DNA of 64,000 nt from NCBI GenBank assembly GCA_028751875.1, contig CM054157.1, forward strand, positions 56,476,347 to 56,540,346. Reading direction: 5' to 3'. Made by a program: the position numbers and the translations under genes. Below the pieces are notes generated by a model. The model did no database searches. It was not told the origin of the DNA and saw only the letters and a program-made list of their open reading frames with translations. This document shows positions 1 through 9,528 of the stretch, piece after piece; position 1 is the first letter of the stretch, and every line of letters starts with the position of its first letter. This stretch comes from Rapana venosa. Lineage: Eukaryota; Mollusca; Gastropoda; Neogastropoda; Muricidae.

Positions 1-208
1 GCATATTAAGGGCAGCGCCCATCTCCTCTCCCCCGCTGCTTTACCTTCCCTGACCTTAAAGAAGGCAGGTACCCTGAGTGAACTGGGGGACTGTACTGAA
101 GCCAAAGCGCGCAAACGGTCACCCATCCAAGTGGTAACCACGCTCGATGCTGCTTAACCTTAGCTGGGGGAAAGCGAGTGCTCTGACCACTGAGCTGTCC
201 CGTCCCTA
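1..208 (-). mobile_element. SINE-C copy, cut by window edge
   Basis: Read on the minus strand, the element starts near 208 with a tRNA-like A-box region (GACAGCTCAGTGGTCAGAGC). It then runs into TTAAGCAGCATCGAGCG and TGGATGGGTGACCG. These resemble the A-box/intermediate element and the C-box of the 5S rRNA gene (CTAAGCAGGGTCGGGCC and TGGATGGGAGACCG). The body with CCCAGTTCAC and GGGAAGGTAAAGCAGCG follows, and the 3' end lies beyond base 1. Four more copies occur near 5.7, 29.3, 49.8 and 59.7 kb, so this is an interspersed repeat. The polymerase III promoter is inferred from similarity. Confidence 0.75.
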
Positions 209-425
209 TACGAGAAAGGGTTTAAAACAACAACAACAACAAACAAATAAAAACAAACAAACGTCTCAGGTGCTCTTCTCACTTTTATGCTGGGGCTAAA
301 CTGATATTTATGTGTTGTGTGGTTGTATTCATAGGATTATTTTGGGTGTCCCTGTTTAGTAGTGTAGTGTGTCTCTCCCCCAACCCCCCCTCCCTCCCCA
401 TTTGTTTTACGTAATTTTTTGCTTG
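209..425. other. Unassigned AT/CAA-rich sequence
   Basis: A-rich CAA/AAAC runs at 225-262 may be simple sequence next to the SINE-C start. Nothing else is recognised. Confidence 0.5.
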
Positions 426-429
426 TATT

Positions 430-1020
<591 letters not shown>

Positions 1021-1023
<3 letters not shown>

Positions 1024-1832
1024 TTCTTCTTCTTCTTTTCTTCTTCTTCTTCTTTGCATTCTTCTTATTTTTCTTTGCATTCTTCTTTACATTCTTCTTC
1101 TTCTTCGCATTCTTCTTCTTCTTCTTCTTCTTCTTCTTCTTCTTCTTCTTCTTCTTCTTCTTCTTCTTTTCTTCTTCTTCTTCTTCTTCTTCTTTCTTCT
1201 TCTTCTTCTTCTTCTTCTTCTTCTTCGCATTCTTCTTCGCATTCTTCTTCTTCGCATTCTTCTTCTTCGCATTCTTCTTCGCATTCTTCTTCTTCGCATT
1301 CTTCTTCGCATTCTTCTTCGCATTCTTCTTCTTCTTCGCATTCTTCTTCTTCGCATTCTTCTTCTTCGCATTCTTCGCATTCTTCTTCTTCGCATTCTTC
1401 GCATTCTTCTTCTTCGCATTCTTCGCATTCTTCTTCTTCTTCTTCGCATTCTTTTTCTTGGCATTCTTCTTCTTCGCATTCTTCTTCGCATTCTTCTTCT
1501 TCTTCTTCTTCTTCTTCGCATTCTCTTCGCATTCTTCTTCTTCTTCGCATTCTTCGCATTCTTCTTTGCATTCTTCTTCTTCGCATTCTTCGCATTCTTC
1601 TTCTTCGCATTCTTCTTCTTCTTCTTCGCATTCTTCTTCTTCTTTTTTCTTTTCCCTTTTTTCTTTTTCCCATTTTTTTTGCTTTTCTTCTTTCATTCTT
1701 CTTCCTTCCCCTTTCTTTCTTCGTTTTCCTTTTTTGGGGTTTTTCCCCTTCTTCTTCTTCGATTTATTTTTTTTTTGCATTTTTTCTTTTCCGGCCTTTC
1801 TTTTTCTTCGCTTTCTTGCCTTTCTTTCTTTC
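1021..1832. repeat. TTC array with GCATTC interruptions
   Basis: This is a pyrimidine-rich array of TTC triplets in which GCA interrupts at variable spacing (units such as TTCTTCTTCGCA, mostly multiples of three). It decays into irregular T/C sequence from about 1640 and runs into the assembly gap. Spacing between GCA triplets varies, so no single unit length describes it. Confidence 0.9.
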
Positions 1833-2332
1833 NNNNNNNNNNNNNNNNNNNNNNNNNNNNNNNNNNNNNNNNNNNNNNNNNNNNNNNNNNNNNNNNNNNN
1901 NNNNNNNNNNNNNNNNNNNNNNNNNNNNNNNNNNNNNNNNNNNNNNNNNNNNNNNNNNNNNNNNNNNNNNNNNNNNNNNNNNNNNNNNNNNNNNNNNNNN
2001 NNNNNNNNNNNNNNNNNNNNNNNNNNNNNNNNNNNNNNNNNNNNNNNNNNNNNNNNNNNNNNNNNNNNNNNNNNNNNNNNNNNNNNNNNNNNNNNNNNNN
2101 NNNNNNNNNNNNNNNNNNNNNNNNNNNNNNNNNNNNNNNNNNNNNNNNNNNNNNNNNNNNNNNNNNNNNNNNNNNNNNNNNNNNNNNNNNNNNNNNNNNN
2201 NNNNNNNNNNNNNNNNNNNNNNNNNNNNNNNNNNNNNNNNNNNNNNNNNNNNNNNNNNNNNNNNNNNNNNNNNNNNNNNNNNNNNNNNNNNNNNNNNNNN
2301 NNNNNNNNNNNNNNNNNNNNNNNNNNNNNNNN
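1833..2332. other. Assembly gap (500 N)
   Basis: Exactly 500 N, flanked on both sides by TTC-rich pyrimidine sequence, so the gap falls inside a microsatellite. The round size suggests a placeholder, not a measured length. Confidence 0.99.
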
Positions 2333-2560
2333 TTTTTTCCCTTTTTTTCTTTTCCTTCTTCTTCTTCTTCTTCTTCTTCTTCTTCTTCTTTTCTTCTCTT
2401 CTTCTCTTCTCTCCTTTTCATCGCAATGCTACTTCATCTTTGGGTTTATTTTTTCTCATTTGCACCTGGTTTTTACTACTAGGAAGGTATCCATATTCCA
2501 TTCCCGAAAAATTATAAACAAAACATCCAAAGGTATGTGCTTTTATTTTGTTTTCATTTT
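2333..2560. repeat. End of TTC array and short unique stretch
   Basis: TTC/T-rich sequence continues to about 2420 and is followed by about 140 bases of unassigned sequence. Confidence 0.6.
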
Positions 2561-2564
2561 CTTT

Positions 2565-2630
2565 GTTTGTTTGTGTGTGTGTTTGTGTGTGATTTAGTGT
2601 GTGTACGTTTGTTTCTGTGTGCGTGCTCGC

Positions 2631-2688
<58 letters not shown>

Positions 2689-2691
2689 GAA

Positions 2692-2762
<71 letters not shown>

Positions 2763-2815
2763 GAGAGAGAGATGTAGAGATTATCTATCTATTGTCTATA
2801 TCTCTCTCTCTCTCA
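2565..2815. repeat. GT, AT, GA and TC microsatellites
   Basis: GT-rich (2565-2620), AT (2630-2668), GA (2669-2775) and TC (2798-2814) arrays follow directly on each other. Confidence 0.9.
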
Positions 2816-2857
2816 CCAAAAAAAAAAGTAATGAGATCTTTAATTAACGATCATCAC

Positions 2858-2992
2858 CGAAGTCAGAATGCGGCTACCTAAATTGTGGCGGTGGTGGTTA
2901 GGAGGGGGTGGGGGGGAGGGGGGGGGGGGGAGGTCGCACACGCAAAAGTCTTCCTATTGGGGAAGCCTGGAGCTCTGGCCGTAGAAGGAAAC
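2858..2992 (+). mobile_element. SINE-B tail fragment
   Basis: CGAAGTCAGAATGCGGCTACC, GTCGCACACGCAAAAGTC and GGAGCTCTGGCCG occur in the order seen in the other SINE-B tails (19.6, 46.5 and 63.3 kb). A G-rich low-complexity insert of about 45 bases (2886-2931) splits the tail. The tRNA-like head is absent. Confidence 0.65.
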
Positions 2993-3261
2993 AAGACACT
3001 GACCATCATACTGGATGATCTGCGTAACTACTGCACGTGCGAATACTGATCAAGGCTGTAGCAGGTCTGCAGAAAACTGTAATTAGAAGATCGTAAAATC
3101 GAACATCACCCCCCCCCCCCCCTCTCCTTCCTCGTCTTACAAAAAAAGTAGACGTTCCAGACTCTTCGATTGAACAATTTATTTGAAAGTGATATTCATT
3201 CCATGTAAACAGTTTTGAAAGCTTTTGTGGTGTCTATGAGTTCTCATATGATTTATTTGTT
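2993..3261. other. Unassigned sequence
   Basis: There is no recognisable gene or repeat apart from a poly-C run near 3109-3122. Confidence 0.5.
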
Positions 3262-3612
3262 ATTTATTTACTTATCTTATTCTTTTATCTCGAAGATAAC
3301 GGAATAAGTAGTCATGTGCTATTTTTTAATCCAGTCCCCGTGTGTATGCAGTTTTGTCAATGTTGCCATCCGTTCCCACCGGCACACAATGGCCTACTCT
3401 TCCAAAAAGCGGAATAGGTTTTAACGTGTGCGCAAGATGTTCTGCGTGCGTTCACACACGGGACCTCGCTTTATAGTCTCATCGGAAAGACTTTTGGGAA
3501 GAGTGGAGTCGGCAATGATGTTAACTCCAGAGGACAAATCCTCTTGAACGAGAATCGAACCTGGGGTCAGCAGGTCACAAAAACATCACTGTAACCACCC
3601 GGCTGCCCGTTC
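3262..3612 (-). mobile_element. SINE-A, near full length
   Basis: On the minus strand it begins near 3612 with GGCAGCCGGGTGGTTACAG (A-box-like) and AGGTTCGATTCTC (B-box-like). It continues with GGAGTTAACATCATTGCC, a CCGATGAGACTATAA core, GCAGAACATCTTGCGCAC and CCGCTTTTTGGAAGAG, and ends with GGGGACTGGAT plus an A-rich AATAAAT tail. The body motif resembles the V domain of V-SINEs, a superfamily reported in molluscs; that assignment is from memory. This is the best reference copy in the window. Confidence 0.85.
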
Positions 3613-3684
3613 CCCTCCTTCAGATGAGACTATACACCAAAGTCCCGTGTGTAACCGACACAGGGGTGTGGTGTGGGGGGTGGG

Positions 3685-3945
3685 GGTAGCCTAGTGGTTG
3701 AGCCTTCAGCTCCTGATCTGAGGCCCGGGATCCAGTCCCCGGAGAGCAGGCCCCTGTTCAAGAGTTCTTCCCCCTGGAGTTAACACCAGGGCTGACTCCA
3801 CTCCCTCCAGAGTCAAAGTGAGACCAGTCTATCAACCGAGGGGGTCCCCTGTGTGAAGGCACATCTTGCCCACACCTTGATCCTGTTCCGCCTTTCAGAA
3901 GAGGCCAGTGCTGAGCCGGGAACCTGACACAATCTCCACAAACCC
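3685..3945 (+). mobile_element. SINE-A, 3' truncated
   Basis: The tRNA-like start TAGCCTAGTGGTTGAGCC is followed by a weak B box (GGGATCCAGTCC), GGAGTTAACACCAGGGCTG, a diverged V-like core, and CTGTTCCGCCTTTCAG. The usual ACTGGATG tail is missing and an A/C-rich stretch replaces it. It lies 70 bases from the minus-strand copy, so the two are arranged head to head. Confidence 0.75.
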
Positions 3946-4059
3946 CCAAAACACAACAACAACCCCCCAAAACCACCACCACCAACAAAACGAAACAAAA
4001 AACCCATACCCCCTCCTCCCACAACCCCCCCCCCAAAAAAAAAAAAAGAAACCACCTCA

Positions 4060-4458
4060 CCAAACCTAAGCCCACCTCACCAAAACTCAGCCCACTCCAC
4101 CAAACCTCAGCCCACCTCATCAAAACCTCAGCCCACCTCACCAAAACCTCAGCCCACCTCACCAAAACCTCAGCCCACCTCATCAAAGCCTCAGCCCACC
4201 TCATCAAAACCTCAGCCCACCTCATCAAAACCTCAGCCCACCTCACCAAAACCTCAGCCCACCTCACCGAAACCTCAGCCCACCTCATCAAAACCTCAGC
4301 CCACCTCACCAAAACCTCAGCCCACCTCAACAAAACCTAAGCCCACCTCACCAAAACCTCAGCCCACCTCACCAAAACCTCAGCCCACCTCACCAAAACC
4401 TCAGCCCACCTCACCAAAACCTCAGCCCACCTCACCAAAACCTCAGCCCACCTCACCA
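4060..4458. repeat. 21-bp minisatellite
   Basis: About 19 copies of a 21-base unit (CCCACCTCACCAAAACCTCAG), with C/T variation at CACC/CATC. Because 21 is a multiple of three, the minus strand reads as a seven-residue repeat WAEVLVR, with one stop near 4330. No start context, signal or non-repeat domain is attached, so I treat it as non-coding. Confidence 0.92.
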
Positions 4459-5077
4459 GCACAGCGCAGCACACTGGCGGTGTGTTCAGACACCTCCCCA
4501 AAGCGGGAAGGGGCGGTCTTGCTGGCGGCCAACCTTGCTCCCTGCCCAAACATCTCCCCTTTGGGGAACCTGGGAACTTGAGCCCAGAAACAAACACCCC
4601 CTCCCCCCACCCCCACCCCTCATTTCTTGTGAACCTACTTAAAATGACAAACTCCACAGCACGAAGCACGGGTTCCTTTGTTGGTGTTTTTATTCACCAG
4701 CTTCCTCTCCTACCGCTTCTTTTGTTCCCTCCTACACCCCCCCCTCTCCCCCTCCCCCCAGTCTTTTTTGTTTACTAATTGGTTCAGAGGGTCATCTTGT
4801 CAATTAATTTTTTTGGGTCACTGTATGTGCTCTGAATGTAAAACAGCTAGACAGATACTGTTTCTTTCTTTTCACAGCAGCTCGGAGAAATGGTAAATTT
4901 TTGGTCTCCTGACATTTCATACGGAGAGTAAGTTCTTTTCAAAAACAAGGTTTGAATAGGGGCGTATTTATTTTATGTATAGGTCTTTTTTTAATACAGA
5001 TTTTACCCTGTCTATGGGCTCTCAAATGATTTAGAACTCTTGACACCAGGTGGGGAAGGGGGGGGGGGGGGGGAGGG
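4459..5077. other. Unassigned intergenic sequence
   Basis: Mixed sequence with C-rich and T-rich patches, ending in a poly-G run at about 5057-5073. No coding or repeat similarity is recognised. Confidence 0.5.
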
Positions 5078-5480
5078 AGAGAGAAGCCCTGTGGTTAGAA
5101 CCTGAGTTCACAATCGGAAGACCCAGTTTCCAGCACCGCTGAGGCACCCCCCCCCCCCCCCCCCCCCCATTCAAGGGGACATTTTCCCCCTGGAATTAAC
5201 ATCAGTGCTGACTCCACTCCCCTAAAAGTCCTTCGGATGAGACTATAAACCGAGGTCTTGTGTGTGGACACACGCAGGACATCTTGCACACACGTTAAAT
5301 CCTGTTCCGCTTTTCGAAAGAGTAGGCTATTGTGTGCCGGTGGGAACAGATGAGAAAATTTACAAAACTGCATACACACGGGGACTATATGTAAAAAAGC
5401 ACATGCGTGCTTATTCCATTCTCCTCGAAATAAAAGAATGAAAGAATAAATAAATAAATAAATAAATAGATAAATAAATA
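5078..5480 (+). mobile_element. SINE-A, full length with poly-C insertion
   Basis: The head GCCCTGTGGTTAGAACC is followed by a degraded B-box region and a poly-C run of about 20 bases (5148-5168). Then come CATTCAAGGGGAC, TTAACATCAGTGCTGAC, CCTTCGGATGAGACTATAA, a cleanly preserved CCGCTTTTCGAAAGAG, and the tail GTAAAAAAGCACATGCG ending in (AAAT)n. Confidence 0.85.
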
Positions 5481-5737
5481 ACAACACGGTCAGATGTATC
5501 GGGGGGAAAATAACGGCCTGTTCTTCCAGCTCCTCTCCTGGCCCTGGTAGAGCTTGCTGTGCTGGAACTGCTGTTGTGGGATCTGCTCTCTTCACAAGAC
5601 GCTCTCTGGCCCACACCTGCTGACTTCAGCCCTCCGTTCTGTCAGGGTTACCCCCCCACCCCCCACCCCTAAATGCCGCCCCTCTATCCTGTTACCCTGT
5701 AGGAAAGCTCAGAGGTCAGAGCAATTTGGGGAAGATC
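5481..5737. other. Unassigned sequence
   Basis: Mixed sequence between two SINEs, including a C-rich patch near 5650-5670. No gene is recognised. Confidence 0.45.
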
Positions 5738-5972
5738 TTGATGGGTGACCGTTTGCACGCCTTGGCTTCAGTACAGTTCCCCCAGTTCACCCAGCTGTAA
5801 ATGGGTACCTGCCCTCTTTAGGGTCAGGGAAGGTAAAGCAGCGAGGGAGAGGAGATGGGCGCCGCCCTCAATATGCTGGCCCTAGAGAAGTGAGGTCTCT
5901 GATGCCTGCCTCGCTCCCCTACGACCTTATAGGTTATGGGACTCCTTTACCTTTACCTTTCCTTGATGGCGT
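5738..5972 (+). mobile_element. SINE-C, 5' truncated
   Basis: It begins at the 5S-like C-box (TTGATGGGTGACCGTTTGC), so the tRNA-like head is missing. It continues with CCCAGTTCACCCAGCTG, GGGAAGGTAAAGCAGCG, CAATATGCTGGCCCTAG and AGTGAGGTCTCTGATGCC. It ends in a short CTTTAC repeat tail (5943-5966), which is the only complete, well-preserved 3' end of this family in plus orientation. Confidence 0.8.
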
Positions 5973-6052
5973 GATGTGAAGTGCCTGTCATGCACAGGTC
6001 ACACGAGCAACACAACTGCTCTAGCTGGCTGGTCGTGTAGTATCTGGTTTAG

Positions 6053-6292
6053 AGGCCAGTCCACAAACACGATGAAGTGATTTTCACAGATTTTAAGTCT
6101 GAGAAATATATGCACTGTGTACTTGTTTTGGGGATTGAGGACATAGAGCAATACCAGGTAGTCATGAGAAAGTTTGGAAATGATCATCAAATAAGGATTG
6201 CTTGTGTTCCTACAGCGTTGACCCCGCGCATGCATATTGCAGTTAGGAAGCTAGCAGACGACAAAGGACTGAGGGGGTACAGTGTTTGCTGA
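6053..6292 (+). CDS. Exon-like open frame, unrecognised
   Basis: An 80-codon open frame of balanced composition sits between a SINE and a satellite. It is open from an AG at 6051-6052 (possible splice acceptor after TCTGGTTTAG) to a TGA at 6290-6292. No ATG precedes it, so it could be a terminal exon or a pseudogene remnant. The peptide includes KYMHCVLVLGIEDIEQY and a basic C-terminal part with MHIAVRKLADDKG. No motif lets me name a family. Chance is possible, although it is the least repeat-like frame in the first 8 kb. Confidence 0.3.
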   Translation, partial: RPVHKHDEVIFTDFKSEKYMHCVLVLGIEDIEQYQVVMRKFGNDHQIRIACVPTALTPRMHIAVRKLADDKGLRGYSVC

Positions 6293-6357
6293 AAATGTTT
6301 TACAATTTCCAACCTAGCAAATTTGTTCAAAATCACACGAGGTTTGAGTCAGAGATT

Positions 6358-7600
6358 AGTGCTCCATAGTATAGTATAGTGAAGTGCAGTGCAGCGCAGT
6401 GCAGTGCAGTATAGTATAGCATAGTAAAGAATAGTATAGTGCATCATAGTATAGTATAGTAAAGTGTAGTGTACCATAGTATAGTATAGTGAAGTGTAGT
6501 GCAGTGTACCATAGTATAGTATAATGAAGTGCAGTGCAGTGTACCATAGTATAGTATAGTGAAGTGTAGTGCAGTGTACCATAGTATAGTATAGTGAAGT
6601 GTAGTGTACCATAGTATAGTATAGTAAAGCGTGGTGTGGTGTACCATAGTCTAGTCTAGTATAGTGAAGTGTAGTGCAGTGTACCATAGTATAGTATAGT
6701 GAAGTGTAGTGTACCATAGTATAGTATAGTAAAGCGTGGTGTGGTGTACCATAGTCTAGTCTAGTATAGTGAAGTGTAGTGCAGTGTACCATAGTACAGT
6801 ATAGTGAAGTGTAGTGCAGTGTACCATAGTATAGTATAGTGAAGTGTAGTGTGAAGCAATGTATGCAGTGCAGTGTAGTGCAGTGTACCGTAGAATAGTA
6901 TAGTGAAGTGTAGTGTAGTGTGGTGTAATGTAGTGCAGTGCAGTGTAGTGCAGTGTACCTTAGTATAGCATAGTGAAGTATAGTGCAGTGTAACATAGTA
7001 TAGCATAGTGAAGTGTAGTGTAGTGTAGTGCTGTGCAGTGTAGAGTAGTGTAGTGTACCGTAGTATAGTTTAGTGAAGTGTAGTGCAGTGTAACATAGTA
7101 TAGCATAGTGAAGTGTAGTGTAGTGTAGTGCTGTGCAGTGTAGAGTAGTGTAGTGTACCGTAGTATAGTTTAGTGAAGTGTAGTGCAGTGTAACATAGTA
7201 TAGCATAGTGAAGTGTAGTGTAGTGTAGTGCTGTGCAGTGTAGAGTAGTGTAGTGTACCGTAGTATAGTTTAGTGAAGTGTAGTGCAGTGTAACATAGTA
7301 TAGTATAGTGAAGTGTAGTGTAGTGTAGTGCTGTGCAGTGTAGAGTAGTGTAGTGTACCGTAGTATAGTTTAGTGAAGTGTAGTGCAGTGTAACATAGTA
7401 TAACATAGTGAAGTGTTGTGTACCATAGTATAGTAAAGTATAGTGTAGCGTACCATAGTATAGTGAAGTATAGTGTAGTGTACCATAGTATAGTGAAGTA
7501 TAATGTAGTGTACCTTAGTATAGTATACTATACCATGGTAGTAGTGTGGTGTAGTATAGTACAGTACATAGTGCAGTGTGTAGTACTGTATTGTAAAGCA
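6358..7600. repeat. Pentamer-based satellite with 100-bp higher-order units
   Basis: The array is written in five-base steps (AGTAT, AGTGA, AGTGT, AGTGC, ACCAT). Units of about 30-40 bases begin with ACCATAGTATAGTATAG. From 6961 to about 7400 a longer unit repeats with exactly 100-base spacing: TAGTGTACCG occurs at 7051, 7151, 7251 and 7351. The complementary strand has almost no stop triplets in any frame, which explains the long overlapping open frames rich in Y, T, H and L. Confidence 0.93.
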
Positions 7601-7984
7601 ATACATTATTTTTCTATGTCCTCCACCGCCCCCCCCCCCCCCCCAACCCCTACCGCCCCCCTACCCCACATCCGTCCCCATATCGTGACATGTTTCGCAT
7701 GATTGCCTTTTAAAAAGATATAATTTTATGTATTCATTTTTAAAACAGGAAGCCGACATGCATGATAGAAGACCTAGAAACTTTTTTAAAAAAAATCTCT
7801 CCTTTATACCTGCGTGTAGTGCAGCCGATAGCCAATGCAAGAAAAGAGAGTTTTATGCGTGGAATTGCGTCATAAATAAAGATCAGCATATTAAAGAGAA
7901 ATAAATGGGAAAAAAGAGAAAACGAGCTAAAAGGAGATGAAAAAAGGCGTAGTTTTGAGTTTGGGATGAACGAATCCTGCTACT
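7601..7984. other. Unassigned sequence with poly-C tract
   Basis: A poly-C tract (about 7628-7646) is followed by AT-rich sequence. No gene or named repeat is visible. Confidence 0.5.
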
Positions 7985-8284
7985 TCTTGTTGTAGTCGTT
8001 GTTGTTGCTCTTCTTCTTTTCTTCTTCTTCTTCTTCTTCTTCTTCTTCTTCTTCTTCTTCTTCTTCTTCTTTCTTCTTCGTCTTCTTCTTCTCTTCTTCT
8101 TTTCTTTTCTCTTCTCTTCTTCTTTCTTTCTTTTCTTTCTTTTTTTTTCATTTTCTTCTTCTTCCTTCTTCTTTCTTTCTTTTCTTTCTTCTTTCTGTCT
8201 TTATGTCTTTATGCCCTTCTTTCTTTGTTCGTTCGTTCTTCTCTCTTCTCTCTCTTCTCTATTCTCTCTTCTCTCTCTCTCCTC

Positions 8285-8333
<49 letters not shown>

Positions 8334-8358
8334 CATCTCTCTCTTCTATTCTCTCTCT
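7985..8358. repeat. TTC and TC array
   Basis: TTC triplets (8010-8095) grade into TTTC/TC dinucleotides (8150-8358). The array ends exactly where the LINE open frame becomes readable, so it marks the 5' truncation point of that LINE. Confidence 0.9.
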
Positions 8359-8997
8359 CAAATTGAAGAAGTTTCTAGTCATAAAATTTTGGGGATAACC
8401 ATCGTAATAATTTGTCTTGGTCTGTACATATACGTAATCTAACAAAGAAAATTGCCTCCAAAACCTAGCTACCAGTTAAATAAGATCAAACACTTTGTAA
8501 ATCTGCATGCGAGAAAAATATGTTTTTATTCATTTATTCAGTCTTCTGTGGATTATGCATCTACACTATGGGATTTAGCCAGTAATAACTTATTCAAACC
8601 ATTAATCAGTATACATAAACGAGCTGTCAAAATATTAATAGATAAGTCATCTTCATTAACATTTTCAGATAACAAAAATGTCAACATTCTTCCTCTCAAA
8701 AAAAGATTGCTGTTTAATAAAGGTATACTAATGCATAACATTCTTCATGGTAGTGCCCCATCTTCCTTGAGCAGCATGTTCAGCGAAAACAATTGTCGAC
8801 ATTCACATAAAATTAACCTCCCTTTACCAGCTATTACTCTGTTTAAATCAAGCTCAGTATATTCTGGGAGCTGGTTTTGGAATAGGCTCCCAACCTTTCT
8901 AAAAGATGAAACAGGGTTTTCAAGATTTAAGACTCTGTTCTATGATTTTCTAATGACCCATGAAAATGTCACATTTCTTTCACCACAAATGTTTTAA
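8359..8997 (+). mobile_element. LINE reverse-transcriptase C-terminal part (jockey/CR1-like)
   Basis: The reading frame from 8452 to the TAA at 8995 carries LNKIKHFVNLHARKICFYSF, DYASTLWD, HKRAVKIL, LPLKKRLLFNKGILMHNIL and SGSWFWNRLP. This order is typical of the segment after the catalytic core in jockey/CR1-type non-LTR reverse transcriptases. Upstream, 8359-8452 reads KILGI, then NNLSWSVHIRNLTKKIAS once shifts near 8400 and 8450 are allowed. The catalytic domain and everything 5' of it are missing, replaced by a TC array. It is a dead 5'-truncated copy, but its 3' end identifies the likely helper LINE for SINE-A. Confidence 0.85.
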
Positions 8998-9345
8998 TCA
9001 AACCGCTAATAGTTTCAGTTACATAAATTGTCTCCGCTCATGGTATAGTTAGTTATTGTTAATATCCATTCCTATTCAATTTTTGTTTGTTTTTATTTAT
9101 TTCTGAGTATATTTAAGTACTCTCTCTGATGTTCTCTATATCTTGCTTACCTTCCAGTATGTGTTTTCTGTGTGTGTGGTCTGTGTGTGTATTGTCTTCC
9201 ATGCTATTCTATGTCAATATGCATATTTTTTCTTCTTTCTTTCTTTATTATTTTGAGGGCTGGATGTAAAAAAAAGCATGTAATGCTTAATCTATACTCT
9301 CTGAAAAATAAAAATTGTTCCCTCCCCCAAATTGTTCAAATTGTT
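8998..9345 (+). mobile_element. LINE 3' untranslated region with SINE-A-like end
   Basis: This continues the LINE after its stop codon. Near 9257-9315 it reads GGGCTGGATGTAAAAAAAAG, CATGTAATGCTTAATC and CTCTGAAAAATAAAAATTG. This matches the SINE-A terminus (GGACTGGATGTAAAAAAGC, ATGAGTGCTTATTCC, CTCGAAATAAAAG). The very end shows the repeated motif AAATTGTTC, a likely terminal tandem tail. Confidence 0.8.
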
Positions 9346-9424
9346 CTCTTTGTAAAAGCAATCGGACTAGTGTCCAACTTTACACACGAAACTGCCTTCT
9401 GTAGTTGTGCGGGAATTTTCAGGT

Positions 9425-9528
9425 TTACAGGAGAAGGAGCGGAGAGAGAGGAAGAGGAGGAGAGAAGAGAGAAGAGAGAGGAAGAGAGAAGAAGAGAGAG
9501 AGAGAGGAGAGGAAGAGAGAGAGAACAC
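9425..9528. repeat. GA-rich purine array
   Basis: An imperfect GAGA/GAAGAG run. Confidence 0.9.

Noticed and set aside
1..208. Possible 5S rRNA gene
   Set aside because: Only the internal promoter-like part matches 5S; the ends differ and four similar copies share a long unrelated body, so it is a SINE.
4060..4458. CRISPR-like array
   Set aside because: Units are directly adjacent 21-mers without spacers, in a eukaryotic context; it is a minisatellite.
6349..7206. 285-codon minus-strand frame rich in YTTLHYTS
   Set aside because: The pentamer satellite lacks stop triplets in every frame on that strand; the peptide is a by-product of the repeat.
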